The notes below the pieces were generated by a model. It worked only from the letters and a program-made list of their open reading frames with translations. It had not been told where the DNA came from and made no database searches. DNA of 64,000 nt, taken from contig NZ_BBPP01000042.1 in the NCBI RefSeq assembly GCF_000787835.1, positions 1 through 64,000 of the forward strand. Reading direction: 5' to 3'. The DNA is from Streptacidiphilus melanogenes. GTDB lineage: Bacteria > Actinomycetota > Actinomycetes > Streptomycetales > Streptomycetaceae. Position 1 is the stretch's first letter. The number at the start of each line of letters is the position of its first letter. Made by a program: the position numbers and the translations under genes. This document shows positions 18,636-27,382 of the stretch, piece by piece.

Positions 18636-19193
18636 TCAGGCGTTCTGGTTCTTGACCAGGGAGATCTCGAACTCGAGCACGATCTTGTCGCTGACCAGGA
18701 CACCGCCGGTCTCCAGCGCGGCGTTCCAGGTGATGCCGTAGTCCTTGCGGCTGATCGCGTGCTGGCCCTCGAAGCCCAGGCGGTTGTTGCCGAACGGGTC
18801 GGTGGCCGCGCCCTCGAAGGAGAACGGGACGGTGATCCGCTGGGTGACGCCGCGCACCGTCAGGTCACCGGTGAGCTCGAGCGTCTCGCCGTCGAAGGCG
18901 GCGTCGGTGGAGCGGAAGGTGATCGTCGGGTGGTTGGCGACGTCGAGGAAGTCGTTGGCGCGCAGGTGACCGTCACGGTCGGCGTTGCGGGTGTCGATGC
19001 TCTCGACGTCGATGGTGAGGTCGACCGACGAGGCCTGCGGCTTCTCCGCGTCGACCGAGACCGCGCCGTTGAAGCTGTTGAAGGAACCGCGCACCTTGGT
19101 GACCATCGCATGGCGGGCGACGAAGCCGATCCGGCTGTGCGCCTGGTCGATGGTGTAGCTGCCGTTCAGCGCGGGGGTGATGGTGGTGCTCAT
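18636..19193 (-). CDS. YceI-family lipocalin-like protein
   Basis: A 185-residue YceI protein: GSYTIDQAHSRIGFVARHAM at the N-terminus, then the beta-barrel strands with VRGSFNSFNGAVSVD, ANDFLDVANHPTITFRST and LTVRGVTQRITVPF. YceI barrels bind isoprenoid or other lipids in their core. There is no signal peptide, as is usual in actinomycete members. ATG 19193 is preceded by GGAGAGG at about 10 nt. It is divergent from a MarR gene with a long inverted repeat between, so it is probably that repressor's target. A link to organic peroxide or lipid stress is a guess. Confidence 0.9.
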   Translation of the reverse strand: MSTTITPALNGSYTIDQAHSRIGFVARHAMVTKVRGSFNSFNGAVSVDAEKPQASSVDLTIDVESIDTRNADRDGHLRANDFLDVANHPTITFRSTDAAFDGETLELTGDLTVRGVTQRITVPFSFEGAATDPFGNNRLGFEGQHAISRKDYGITWNAALETGGVLVSDKIVLEFEISLVKNQNA

Positions 19194-19214
19194 GATGATT
19201 GACCTCTCCAAAGT

Positions 19215-19263
19215 GGTTGATCCGTCATCTACAGAGTGCACCGATCTGGATGACATGTCAACC
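19215..19263. promoter_or_regulatory. Inverted repeat, probable MarR operator
   Basis: The left arm GGTTGATCCGTCATC (19215-19229) and right arm GATGACATGTCAACC (19249-19263) match at 12 of 15 positions (GGTTGA-N3-GTCATC). The spacer is 19 bp. The right arm contains the perfect palindrome TGACATGTCA. It lies between the divergent yceI and marR genes and could shut off both promoters. Confidence 0.62.
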
Positions 19264-19283
19264 AAAGAGGTAGGATTTCTTCC

Positions 19284-19844
19284 ATGACCAGCACTTCCCG
19301 TCCCTCCCCCGCCCAGGCCCTCCAGACCGCCCACGCCGACCGGACCGCCGCCGTCCAGGCCGATCCCGCCGAGCCGCGCTGGCTCAGCCCGGCCGAGCAG
19401 CACCTGTGGCGCACCTTCATGCGCATGCGCCAGCAGCTCGACGCTCAGCTCGCGCGCCAGATACAGGCCGAGTCCGACATCTCCATCGCCGACTTCTCCG
19501 TGCTGGTGGTCCTCACCGACGTGCCCGACGGGCGGGTCCGCGTGCTCGAGCTGGCGCGCAACCTCCAGTGGGAGAAGAGCCGCCTCTCGCACCACCTGGC
19601 CCGCATGGTCAAGCGCGGCCTGATCGAGCGCGCCGAGTGCACCGAGGACGGCCGCGGCTCCTTCGTCGTGATCACCGACGCCGGCCGCCGGGCCATCGAG
19701 GCGGCCGCGCCGCGCCACGTCGAGCTGGTCCGCACCCTCTTCTTCGACCCGTTGAGCGAGGAGCAGGTCACCCAGTTGACGCAGATCTCCGAGCGGATTC
19801 TCGGCGCGATGGAGGGTTGCCCCGAGGTCCTTCCGGAAAGCTGA
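19284..19844 (+). CDS. MarR family transcriptional regulator
   Basis: A 186-residue MarR protein. The winged helix-turn-helix spans about residues 65-135: DISIADFSVLVVLTDVPDGR, VLELARNLQWEKSRLSHHLA as recognition helix, then MVKRGLIERAECTEDGRGSF for the wing. N- and C-terminal helices make the dimer. The N-terminal ~35 residues are a disordered extension. It probably represses yceI and itself through the repeat at 19215-19263. The ligand is unknown. Confidence 0.9.
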   Translation: MTSTSRPSPAQALQTAHADRTAAVQADPAEPRWLSPAEQHLWRTFMRMRQQLDAQLARQIQAESDISIADFSVLVVLTDVPDGRVRVLELARNLQWEKSRLSHHLARMVKRGLIERAECTEDGRGSFVVITDAGRRAIEAAAPRHVELVRTLFFDPLSEEQVTQLTQISERILGAMEGCPEVLPES

Positions 19845-19924
19845 ACAGGAAGCCTCACGGCGGACGGGCGGGACACGCGTGACGGGTGCCGCGGCCGGGA
19901 AGATCCTGGAAGGGAGCGCGGACG

Positions 19925-21580
19925 ATGGCGCACAAGACGACGGCCCGCAAGTCGACGTCGCAGAAGACGACGTCGCGCAAGGCCCGCAGGACGACGGCAC
20001 GCCGGCCTGCGGAGCCGGTCGGGCACGTCGAGCGCGAGCGCAAGTACGAAGGCGACGCGGCCGCGGCCCTCCCGTCGCTCGCCGACGTCCCGCTGACCGC
20101 CGGGGACGGCGCCGGCGCCGAAGCGGGCGGGCTGCTCACCGCCGTCGCCGCCGAATCGGAGAGCCTGCGGGCCGTCTACTACGACACGCCCGACCTGCGT
20201 CTGCTCGCACGACGGATCACGCTGCGCCGCCGCACCGGCGGCCACGACGCCGGCTGGCACCTCAAGCTCCCGGCCGCTGACGGCGCCCGCCTGGAGCTGC
20301 ACCTGCCGCTCGACGCGTCGACGTCCACCGCCGATCCCGACGCGCCGCCGGACGTCCCACCGGAGTTCCTGACCCGTGTCCGCGCCTACGTCCGCGACGG
20401 CCGCCTCGCGCCCGTCGCCCGGCTCGCCACCGAGCGCCGGCGCACCCTGCTCACCGACGGGGCCGACCGCACCCTGGTCGAGCTGGCCGACGACTCCGTC
20501 ACCGCCCAGGCGCTCGACCCGGCCGGCGCCGTGCGGCACGCGGAGAGCTGGCACGAGGTGGAGGCCGAGCTCGTCGACGGCGACACCCCGCTGCTCGACG
20601 CCGTGGAGCGGCGGCTGCTGAAGGCGGGCCTGCGCCGCAGCGCCAGCGCCTCCAAGCTCGCCCGTGCCCTCGGGCCGACGGCCCCCACACGTCCCGAGGC
20701 GGGCCGGACGACCGAGTCCTCCCCCGGCAGCATCGGCGCGCTGCTCACGGCCCTGCTGCGGCAGCAGGTCGGGCAGTTCCTCGCGCAGGACGCCGAGGTG
20801 CGCCGGGACACCCCTGACGCCGTGCACCAGATGCGCGTCTGCGCCCGACGCCTGCGCAGCACCCTGCGCGTGCACGAGCGGCTGCTGAGGGTCGACGAGG
20901 TGGCCGGCCTGGAGGAGGAGTTGCGCTGGCTCGGCCACGCCCTCGGCACCGCCCGCGACAGAGAGGTGCTGGGCGAGCGGCTGCTGCGGGACCTGGACAC
21001 GCTCCACCGCACCGAGCACCCCGGACCGATGCGCCGCCGGCTGCGGAACTGGTCCCGGCAGGGCTACCGCACGGCCTGGCGGCAGACCGTGCGCGAGCTG
21101 GAGGGACCCCGGTACTTCGCGCTGCTGGAGGCCCTGGACGCGCTGGCCGCCCACCCGCCGCTGCGCGGGCGCGCCGACCGCCCCGCCGCCAAGGAGGTGC
21201 CCCGGCTGCTCACCCGCGAACAGCACCGCGCCTGCCACCGCGTCGCCGCGGCTCTGGACCTCACCCCCGGGACGCCGGAGCGGGACGACGCCATGCACGC
21301 CGCCCGCCGCGCCGCCAAACGTGCCCGCTACGCGGGCGAGGGAGCAGCGCAGCCGCGTTTCGCCAAGGTCATGAAGGACCTGCAGACGGTGCTCGGCGAG
21401 CGCCAGGACGCGTTCATGGCGGCGCAGGCCCTGCCGGGACTGGCGGAGGCCGCGCACCGGGCGGGCGAACCCGGCTTCGGCTACGGCGTCCTGTACGCCC
21501 GCCAACGCGAGGCGATCACCGCGGCCGAGGCCGAGGTTCCCGCCCGTCAGGCAGCGGCGAGTGCCATCCGGGTGAAGTGA
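19925..21580 (+). CDS. CYTH-CHAD domain protein
   Basis: A 551-residue protein of two domains. Residues about 30-240 are a CYTH domain with the diagnostic ExExK motif (HVERERKYEG) and basic/acidic tunnel strands (LRAVYYDTPDLRLLARRITL). Residues about 270-545 are a CHAD domain (DAVHQMRVCARRLRSTLRVH, conserved His/Arg helices, and MHAARRAAKRARYAGE). CYTH proteins hydrolyse or bind triphosphates. CHAD helices bind inorganic polyphosphate, so a role at polyphosphate is likely. The N-terminus is very Lys/Arg/Thr-rich. ATG 19925 follows GGAAGGGAG at 8 nt; I prefer it over an earlier in-frame start. Confidence 0.92.
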   Translation: MAHKTTARKSTSQKTTSRKARRTTARRPAEPVGHVERERKYEGDAAAALPSLADVPLTAGDGAGAEAGGLLTAVAAESESLRAVYYDTPDLRLLARRITLRRRTGGHDAGWHLKLPAADGARLELHLPLDASTSTADPDAPPDVPPEFLTRVRAYVRDGRLAPVARLATERRRTLLTDGADRTLVELADDSVTAQALDPAGAVRHAESWHEVEAELVDGDTPLLDAVERRLLKAGLRRSASASKLARALGPTAPTRPEAGRTTESSPGSIGALLTALLRQQVGQFLAQDAEVRRDTPDAVHQMRVCARRLRSTLRVHERLLRVDEVAGLEEELRWLGHALGTARDREVLGERLLRDLDTLHRTEHPGPMRRRLRNWSRQGYRTAWRQTVRELEGPRYFALLEALDALAAHPPLRGRADRPAAKEVPRLLTREQHRACHRVAAALDLTPGTPERDDAMHAARRAAKRARYAGEGAAQPRFAKVMKDLQTVLGERQDAFMAAQALPGLAEAAHRAGEPGFGYGVLYARQREAITAAEAEVPARQAAASAIRVK

Positions 21581-21714
21581 CGGGAACCGACCTGACATGC
21601 TCGGCACCATCCGTGGAACGGCTGATGAACTCGGGCGGGAACAGGGCGTTCCTGCCTTAGTGTCGCTTCACAGGAGGCGCACAAGCGGCGCCGCGTAGAG
21701 ACACGGAGCCTCCC

Positions 21715-21921
21715 ATGCTGGTGGATTCCTTCTCCTTCACCCACGACGAGACGGCCCCGTCCGTCGACTCCCAGGCACAGCTGCTCGTCGAGGCCGGCTG
21801 GCAGCTGCCGCGCCCCCGGCGGCAGGCCGCCGCCAAGCCGTGCACCGGACCGCACAGCTGCGGCCGGGTGCACGACGAGAACGAGCTGATCTTCGACGAC
21901 ACGGAGCGCACGGGCTACTGA
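21715..21921 (+). CDS. Small hypothetical protein (68 aa)
   Basis: A 68-codon frame beginning MLVDSFSFTHDETAPSVDSQ and ending NELIFDDTERTGY, with a PCTGPHSCGRVH segment that has two cysteines and two histidines. The codon pattern is normal. An ACGGAG run 7 nt upstream can serve as ribosome-binding site. It has no signal peptide or membrane segment. It stands alone between the CHAD gene and the depolymerase. The Cys/His cluster could bind a metal, but this is speculation. I do not recognise the family. Confidence 0.5.
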   Translation: MLVDSFSFTHDETAPSVDSQAQLLVEAGWQLPRPRRQAAAKPCTGPHSCGRVHDENELIFDDTERTGY

Positions 21922-22099
21922 GCTCCGACGGCTCGGAGCCCGGGCGCGCGGCTCCGCGCCTGGGCTCCGGAACCTCCGCTCCGTCTGCGTGGCGGCCCGC
22001 CATCGGGCGGGCACGGTTGTGGTGTACACGCACATGTCGGCGGGGCCCGGTCCGCTTCTAGGTTCCGGGGTGGCCACTCCCCCACCCCTGGAGCCCGAC

Positions 22100-23392
22100 A
22101 TGTCCGCCCTGACCGTCATGACCTCCGCCCTGCGCAGACAGAGATCCCTCCTCGCGACCGTCTCCGCCGCCGCCCTCGCCGTCGTCGGTCTGATCGCCCT
22201 GCCGGGCGCGGCGACCGCGAACTCCGGCTCGTTGACCCAGGTGAGCTCCTTCGGCAGCAACCCGGGCAACCTCGCCATGTACGAGTACGCCCCCGCGGGC
22301 CTGGCGAGCGGCGCCCCGCTCGTCGTCGCCCTGCACGGCTGCACCCAGACGGCGACGGACTACTACGACGACTCCGGCTGGGCGCAGCTCGCCGACACGT
22401 TCGGCTTCGCCGTCGTCTTCCCGCAGACGAGCAGCGCCAACAACGCGCTGTCCTGCTTCTCCTGGTTCGACTCGACCAAGGACACGCGCGGCAACGGCGA
22501 GGCGGCGTCGGTCAAGGCGATGGTCGACCACGCGGTCGCCCAGTACCACTCCGACACCGAGCGCGTCTTCGTCACCGGCCTCTCCGCGGGCGCGGGCATG
22601 ACCGCGGACCTCCTCGCCGACTACCCCGACGTCTTCGCCGGCGGCTCCGTCGACTCCGGCCTCCCCGCCCAGTGCGCCACCAGCCAGAGCGCGGCCTCCG
22701 GCTGCCAGCAGAACAACCAGAACCTCACCCCGGCCCAGTGGGGCGACAAGGTCCGCAACTCCGATCCCGGCTGGACCGGTCCGTGGCCGCGCGTGGCGAT
22801 CTGGCAGGGCACCGCGGACTACACCGTCTACCCCGTCAACGCGACCGAACTGCGCGACCAGTGGACCAACGCCTGGGGCGTCTCGCAGACGGCCTCCAGC
22901 ACCCGGTCGCTGACCGGCGGCACCACGGAGAGCGTCTACGACGACGCGAGCGGCAACCCGGCCGTGGAGCTCTACAGCATCTCCGGCATGGGCCACGGCC
23001 TCGCGGTCGACCCCGGCTCGGGCAGCACGCAGTGCGGGCAGACGGGCGCGTACTTCCTCAGCTACATCTGCTCGTCGTACTACACGGCGCAGTTCTGGGG
23101 CATCACCGGCTCGGGCCCGTCGGCGTCTCCCACGGCGAGCTCCAGCGCGTCCGCCTCACCGACGCCGACGCCCACGCCGACACCCACACCCACCGCCACG
23201 TACACGCCGAGCTGCTCCCCGGGCTCGAACTACGCCCAGGTGACCGCCGGGCGCGCGCACGACGTGGGCGGCATCGCCTACGCCGACGGGTCCAACGCGA
23301 GCCTCGGTCTGGACAACGTCTTCTACAGCCACACGCTGGAGGAGACCGCGCCGGGCTACTACGTCATCGCCGACTCCGGCTGCCCCGCCTGA
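22100..23392 (+). CDS. Secreted poly(3-hydroxyalkanoate) depolymerase (PHB esterase family)
   Basis: A 430-residue exported esterase. The signal peptide ends near residue 40 (LIALPGAATA). The catalytic domain has the oxyanion motif LHGCTQTATDYY, the lipase box GLSAG with Ser162 as nucleophile, and a C-terminal GMGHGLAVD with the catalytic His. This is the layout of type 1 extracellular short-chain-length PHA depolymerases. A Pro-Thr linker (PTPTPTPTPTPT) joins a ~60-residue C-terminal domain with two cysteines (SCSPGSNYAQVTAGRAHDVG ... DSGCPA), probably the polymer-binding domain. ATG 22100 has GGAG 6 nt upstream. The last 29 bp overlap the convergent pentapeptide gene. Confidence 0.88.
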   Translation: MSALTVMTSALRRQRSLLATVSAAALAVVGLIALPGAATANSGSLTQVSSFGSNPGNLAMYEYAPAGLASGAPLVVALHGCTQTATDYYDDSGWAQLADTFGFAVVFPQTSSANNALSCFSWFDSTKDTRGNGEAASVKAMVDHAVAQYHSDTERVFVTGLSAGAGMTADLLADYPDVFAGGSVDSGLPAQCATSQSAASGCQQNNQNLTPAQWGDKVRNSDPGWTGPWPRVAIWQGTADYTVYPVNATELRDQWTNAWGVSQTASSTRSLTGGTTESVYDDASGNPAVELYSISGMGHGLAVDPGSGSTQCGQTGAYFLSYICSSYYTAQFWGITGSGPSASPTASSSASASPTPTPTPTPTPTATYTPSCSPGSNYAQVTAGRAHDVGGIAYADGSNASLGLDNVFYSHTLEETAPGYYVIADSGCPA

Positions 23393-24077
23393 CCGCACCC
23401 TTGAGGGGCTCCCCGGCCTCCCGCACCGTCACCCCCAGGGCGGCGGCGAGCGCCGGGGCCAGCTCCAGCAACTGCGTCGGCGTGACTGCGGCCCCGCGCA
23501 GCGAGTCGACCCCGTCGGCCAGTTCGAGCGCCACCGCCTCGCGCAGGTCCACCTCCGTCAGCTTCGCCTGGTGGAGGTGGACCTGCTCCAGCCGCGAGCC
23601 GGGGAACGAGCACTGGGTCAGCGCGGCGCCCGAAAGATCCACCTCCCGCAGGACGCAGTCGTGGAACACCACCTCGTGCAGCTTGGCCCCGCGCAGGTTC
23701 AGCGAGTCGAACTTGCACCCGTGGAACACCACGCGCCGCAGCCCCGCCCCGTGGATCTCCACCCCCGCGAAGACCCCGCCGACGGCCTCCACGTCCAGCC
23801 AGTTGCTCTCCGCGAGATCGCAGCCGACCATCCGCACGCCCTGCAGCCACACGTCGTTGAACCGCGCCCGCCGCATCCGCACACCCTCGAACGAGGCGGC
23901 GGAGACCGCCGCCTCGACGAAACTCGCCTCCTCGACCCGCTCGTCGACGAAGTCGACTCCGTCGATGTGCACGGTGTCGAACGCCCCCACCCGCAGACTG
24001 CCGCCGGCGAACCGGCGCAGATGCGCAGCGAACGGCAGCTCGTCGAGCTCACGGGGTGCAGGGACCTGGGTAGCCAT
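23364..24077 (-). CDS. Pentapeptide-repeat protein
   Basis: A 237-residue protein built of pentapeptide repeats of the A(D/N)Lxx type from residue ~35 to ~185 (for example DFVDERVEEASFVEAAVSAA, RRVVFHGCKFDSLNLRGAKL, DCVLREVDLSGA). These coil into a right-handed quadrilateral beta-helix that often mimics DNA or acts as a scaffold. The C-terminal ~45 residues (VTPTQLLELAPALAAALGVT) form a helical cap of the kind seen in Streptomyces homologues. Its role is unknown; quinolone-resistance (Qnr) function is possible but not indicated. It overlaps the depolymerase end by 29 bp. Confidence 0.85.
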   Translation of the reverse strand: MATQVPAPRELDELPFAAHLRRFAGGSLRVGAFDTVHIDGVDFVDERVEEASFVEAAVSAASFEGVRMRRARFNDVWLQGVRMVGCDLAESNWLDVEAVGGVFAGVEIHGAGLRRVVFHGCKFDSLNLRGAKLHEVVFHDCVLREVDLSGAALTQCSFPGSRLEQVHLHQAKLTEVDLREAVALELADGVDSLRGAAVTPTQLLELAPALAAALGVTVREAGEPLKGAVRRGSRSRR

Positions 24078-24120
24078 ACCCGCAGGCTAGCTCTCGGCGC
24101 TGACAGCCGGAGGCAGCGCC

Positions 24121-24258
24121 TCAGGGGCGCGAGGACGCTGCGCGGGCAACCACCCTGTGCGGATGGCCCTGCTCGATCGGCGGCTCACTCACCCCACTGG
24201 GTGGCTTGTCGCGCACGCAGTCGATCGAGCAGCGCCCCGTGCCCCTGGACGGTGCAAC
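24121..24258. repeat. Dispersed intergenic repeat locus B (head-to-head)
   Basis: Two copies of the repeat face each other. Left: AGGGGCGCGAGGACGCTGCG then GGGCAACCACCC. Right, read on the other strand: AGGGGCACGGGGCGCTGCTC and GCGCGACAAGCCACCC. The centre carries GATGGCCCTGCTCGATCGG. The words match locus A (ACTGCGCGACAAGCCACCC, GGCCCTGCTCG). It fills the gap between the pentapeptide gene start and the phosphatase stop and can fold into a long hairpin. Confidence 0.6.
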
Positions 24259-24267
24259 CACATGTGC

Positions 24268-25920
24268 TCAGCCGTCGCTGCGCTTGCGGTACAGGACGAA
24301 GGACTCCAGCGGGGTGATCGAGCCGTCCGGCTGGCCGACGTTGTAGTAGGTGACGTGCATGCGGGTGGTGTCACCCGCGTGGCGGCCCGGGTCGACGGTG
24401 AAGGCCGCGAAGCCGTAGGCGTGCTCCGCGTCGCGGAACGCGGACCAGGGGGTCTGCTCGAAGACGTAGACCGGCGGACGCTTGCCGTTCGAGCCGACGG
24501 GGCCGACGCCGGTGAGGACCTTGCCCTTGTCCGGGGTGAAGAGCTTGCCGTTGGAGGGCGCGGAGGTGCCGCCTCCGCCGAGGACCATGTGGACGGTGCC
24601 CAGCGAGGTGTCGATCGAGTCCGTCGCGTCGGAGACGGGGTTCGGCGTGAGGGTCTCGGTCCCACTGACGACGCCGCGCACCGCGAGCGAGCGCTCGTAG
24701 TGGTGCTCGTGGCCGCACACGACGAGGTCGACGCCGTAGCGGTCGAACAGCGGGCCCCAGAGCTGGCGCAGGCCCAGATCCGCCCCGTTGGCGTCGGCGG
24801 AGCTGACCATCACCTGGTGCATGCAGACGACGATCCAGTCGATGTCGCTGTTGGCGCGGGCGCGCCGCAGGTCCGCCTCCAGCCAGGCCGCCTGCGCGCC
24901 GCCGCTGTAGCCGTGGACGTAGTTGTCGCCGCCGTCCTGGTAGGCGACGTCGTCGTTCTGGAGCACGATCACGTGCACGGAGCCGGCCGTGAAGGAGTAC
25001 CAGAGCCCGGCCGTCTCCGGGTCGGTGGAGCCGTTGCGCGGCAACGCGAACCGGGCCTGGTAGCCGGAGTAGCCGATCGGGCCGTTGCCGTGCTCGTCCT
25101 CGTGGTTGCCCGCGGCCGGCATCCAGGCGCGGAAGCGCGCGGAGCGGGTGTTGTTGGCGTGGAAGCCCTTCCAGGTGGCCAGCCGGTCGGCGCTGATGTT
25201 GGCGTAGCAGAGGTCGCCGTTGAGGAGGTGGAACAGCGGGTCCACCTGCTCGACGCCGCCCACGATGTCGGCGGCCGCCGGGGAGCCGATGCCGGCGTCG
25301 ACGACGTTGAACCCGCCGTTGCCGTCCGGCTGCCAGACGGTGTTGGGGACGGCCTGGTCGCCGAAGCTGGTGAAGGTGAGGGGCCGTCGACCGCGCGGGG
25401 CGGTGCGGAAGGTGCCGGAGTCGGGGCGGGCGCCGCCGTGCATCGCGGCGTAGGTGTAGAAGGTGTCGGGCCGCAGGCCCACGAGGCGGGCGTGGTGCAC
25501 GTAGACCGTGCGGTTGCTGACGCCGTCGACGTAGGTGACCGTCTCGGCCGCGACGCCGCGCCCGAAGCCGCCCTCGAATGTGCCGTATTTCACCTGTGGG
25601 TCGCGGACCGGGGCCTCGCTGGTCCAACTGACCGTCATCTGCGTGGCCGGATCCTCGCCGAAGGTCAGATGGAGGCCCTCCACCGGCGGCGCGCCGAGCG
25701 TCTCGGGCGCGGCGAGCAGCATCGGGGAGCCCCCTGACGGCGTGTCCGCAGTCGCGGCGCGCGCGGCGGGTGCGCCGATCAGGCTCGCACCGACGGCGAG
25801 CGCGCCACCCGCGCCGGCGAGGCGCAGCGCGGTGCGGCGGTCAACGACCGTTGACGTTGCGTCAGTCTGTGTTGACGATTCGTCGGCCGTACGGGGCATG
25901 GACGGTGTGGCGTCGTTCAC
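24268..25920 (-). CDS. Tat-exported purple acid phosphatase family metallophosphoesterase
   Basis: A 550-residue secreted phosphatase. A twin-arginine signal starts at Arg28-Arg29 (VVDRRTALRLAGAGGA) and ends near ARA (residue ~55). A fibronectin-like N-terminal domain (residues about 75-175, LHLTFGEDPATQMTVSWTSE) is followed by the metallophosphoesterase core. Its metal ligands are visible in FTSFGDQ, NGDLCY, GNHEDEHG, VCMHQV and CGHEHHYERS. Purple acid phosphatases use an Fe-metal centre to release phosphate from esters outside the cell. GTG 25920 has AGGAG 5 nt upstream, so I reject longer versions of the frame. A single PHO-box-like unit lies 86 bp upstream. Confidence 0.92.
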   Translation of the reverse strand: MNDATPSMPRTADESSTQTDATSTVVDRRTALRLAGAGGALAVGASLIGAPAARAATADTPSGGSPMLLAAPETLGAPPVEGLHLTFGEDPATQMTVSWTSEAPVRDPQVKYGTFEGGFGRGVAAETVTYVDGVSNRTVYVHHARLVGLRPDTFYTYAAMHGGARPDSGTFRTAPRGRRPLTFTSFGDQAVPNTVWQPDGNGGFNVVDAGIGSPAAADIVGGVEQVDPLFHLLNGDLCYANISADRLATWKGFHANNTRSARFRAWMPAAGNHEDEHGNGPIGYSGYQARFALPRNGSTDPETAGLWYSFTAGSVHVIVLQNDDVAYQDGGDNYVHGYSGGAQAAWLEADLRRARANSDIDWIVVCMHQVMVSSADANGADLGLRQLWGPLFDRYGVDLVVCGHEHHYERSLAVRGVVSGTETLTPNPVSDATDSIDTSLGTVHMVLGGGGTSAPSNGKLFTPDKGKVLTGVGPVGSNGKRPPVYVFEQTPWSAFRDAEHAYGFAAFTVDPGRHAGDTTRMHVTYYNVGQPDGSITPLESFVLYRKRSDG

Positions 25921-26005
25921 CGGGACTCCTGTGGGCGTCGTGGACCGGCAGGACCCGCCCACGCTAGGGGCGGCACGTGCCCGGCGCGAGTACGCCGAGG
26001 CGACG

Positions 26006-26016
26006 CAGGGGTGAAC
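26006..26016 (-). promoter_or_regulatory. Single PHO-box-like unit
   Basis: GTTCACCCCTG on the minus strand matches the 11-nt direct-repeat unit recognised by PhoP in Streptomyces (GTTCACC plus four looser bases). It is 86 bp upstream of the phosphatase start. The next 11-mer (CGTCGCCTCGG) is a poor match, so a full two-unit PHO box is not shown. It is listed because the gene downstream is a phosphatase. Confidence 0.25.
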
Positions 26017-26440
26017 GCCGTATGGCGCGCGACACCCGCGCGGCACACCGATAGCGGTCCGACAGCCGGGCGCGCAACCCCCGACACGCCGCGCCGAATG
26101 GTGATCCGAGAGGTGGTACGTTGACGTTCCGCCTGACACTCCAGCGCTTTGCCCTAAGTGTCCAATTCGCTTGATTCGCCTGATATATTCCTCAGCGAGT
26201 TGGACGACGACACGGGCGGCCCTCGGGCGACACGGAAGGTCAAGGCCGGTGCCGGACAACGGGGGTGGACCGCCCGCCCCACGCTGTTCGCGACACCTTC
26301 GGCGCCTCGCGATCACCGCGTCGACCCCAGGCCGCCCGCTGTTGTCGCCCCCGTCCCGACGACACCCCGGCAAGGTCCCGGCAGGGCCCCGGGCGAACCC
26401 CCTCCACAGCACGGCTGAGCTGCGACGTTAGGCTGGTCCC
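26017..26440. other. Divergent intergenic region (about 420 bp)
   Basis: The gap lies between the phosphatase and the pseudouridine synthase and must hold both promoters. It has an AT-rich patch (around 26150-26200, with TTCGCTTGATTCGCCTGATA) unlike the GC-rich rest. A GTG-started frame from 26158 runs through it but loses any protein-like pattern after ~25 codons. I see no supported gene. Confidence 0.45.
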
Positions 26441-27382
26441 ATGCGACGCAGGCCCCACGCGCCGCCCTCGCCGCTGCCGCAGCGCCAGGGCATCGACCCG
26501 GTCCGGCTGCGGCTGCCGGTCGAGGGCGCCTGGCCGACCGTCCGCGCCTACCTCGCCGACCGTCTGCCCGCCGTCCCCGCGAGCCACTTCGACGCCATGC
26601 TGGCCGCCGGCGAGATCCACGCCGAGGACGGCCCGCTCGCGCCCGACACGGCCTACCGGCCCGGCGCCTGGCTCTGGTTCCACCGCGAACTGGCCCCGGA
26701 GACGCCGGTCCCGTTCGCGCTGGAGGTGCTCCACCGCGACGAGCGGATCCTCGTCGTCGACAAGCCGCACTTCCTGGCGACCACACCGCGCGGCAGCCAC
26801 GTCACCGAGACCGCGCTCGCCCGGCTCCGGCACGAGTTGGACCTGCCCGAGCTCAGCCCGGCGCACCGGCTGGACCGGCTGACGGCCGGGCTCGCGCTCT
26901 TCGTCATCCGACCGGTCCACCGCGGCGTCTACCAGCGGCTCTTCGCCGACCGCCTGGTCCACAAGGAGTACCTGGCGGTTGCCCCGCACCGGGCGGAGCT
27001 CACACTCCCGACGACCGTCCGTAGTCATATCGTCAAGGAGCGCGGCATCATCGCCGCACACGAACTGCCGGACGCCGAACCGAATGCGGAAAGCCGGATC
27101 GAACTGCTGGAGCACGCGGGCGGACTCGGCCGCTACCGGCTGCTGCCCGCCACCGGCCGAACCCACCAGCTGCGGCTGCACATGAGCGGCCTGGGCCTGG
27201 CGATCCTGAACGACCCGGTCTACCCCGTCGTGCTGCCCGAACGCGCCCCGGACGACTTCTCCGACCCGCTGCAACTTCTCGCCTCGGTGCTGGCGTTCAC
27301 CGATCCCGTCACCGGGGAGCCGCTGGAATTCACGAGTCGCCGGACTCTTGCGGCGTGGCCTCCACCGGCCCCACCAGCCTGA
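26441..27382 (+). CDS. RluA-family pseudouridine synthase
   Basis: A 313-residue RNA pseudouridine synthase. The catalytic Asp lies in SPAHRLDRLTAGLALF. The other motifs are RILVVDKPHFLATTP (motif I region), VHKEYLAV and LPATGRTHQLRLHMSGLGLA. The N-terminal ~80 residues resemble the short S4-like or linker segment of actinobacterial homologues. It converts uridine to pseudouridine in rRNA or tRNA; the target site is unknown. The last 53 bp overlap the convergent GMC oxidoreductase. Confidence 0.92.
   Translation: MRRRPHAPPSPLPQRQGIDPVRLRLPVEGAWPTVRAYLADRLPAVPASHFDAMLAAGEIHAEDGPLAPDTAYRPGAWLWFHRELAPETPVPFALEVLHRDERILVVDKPHFLATTPRGSHVTETALARLRHELDLPELSPAHRLDRLTAGLALFVIRPVHRGVYQRLFADRLVHKEYLAVAPHRAELTLPTTVRSHIVKERGIIAAHELPDAEPNAESRIELLEHAGGLGRYRLLPATGRTHQLRLHMSGLGLAILNDPVYPVVLPERAPDDFSDPLQLLASVLAFTDPVTGEPLEFTSRRTLAAWPPPAPPA

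Noticed and set aside
26158-26418. An 86-codon frame beginning MSNSLDSPDIFLSELDDDTG, looking like a peptide precursor
   Set aside because: The leader-like start fades after ~25 codons into Pro/Arg/Ala. There is no ribosome-binding site and no modification enzyme nearby.
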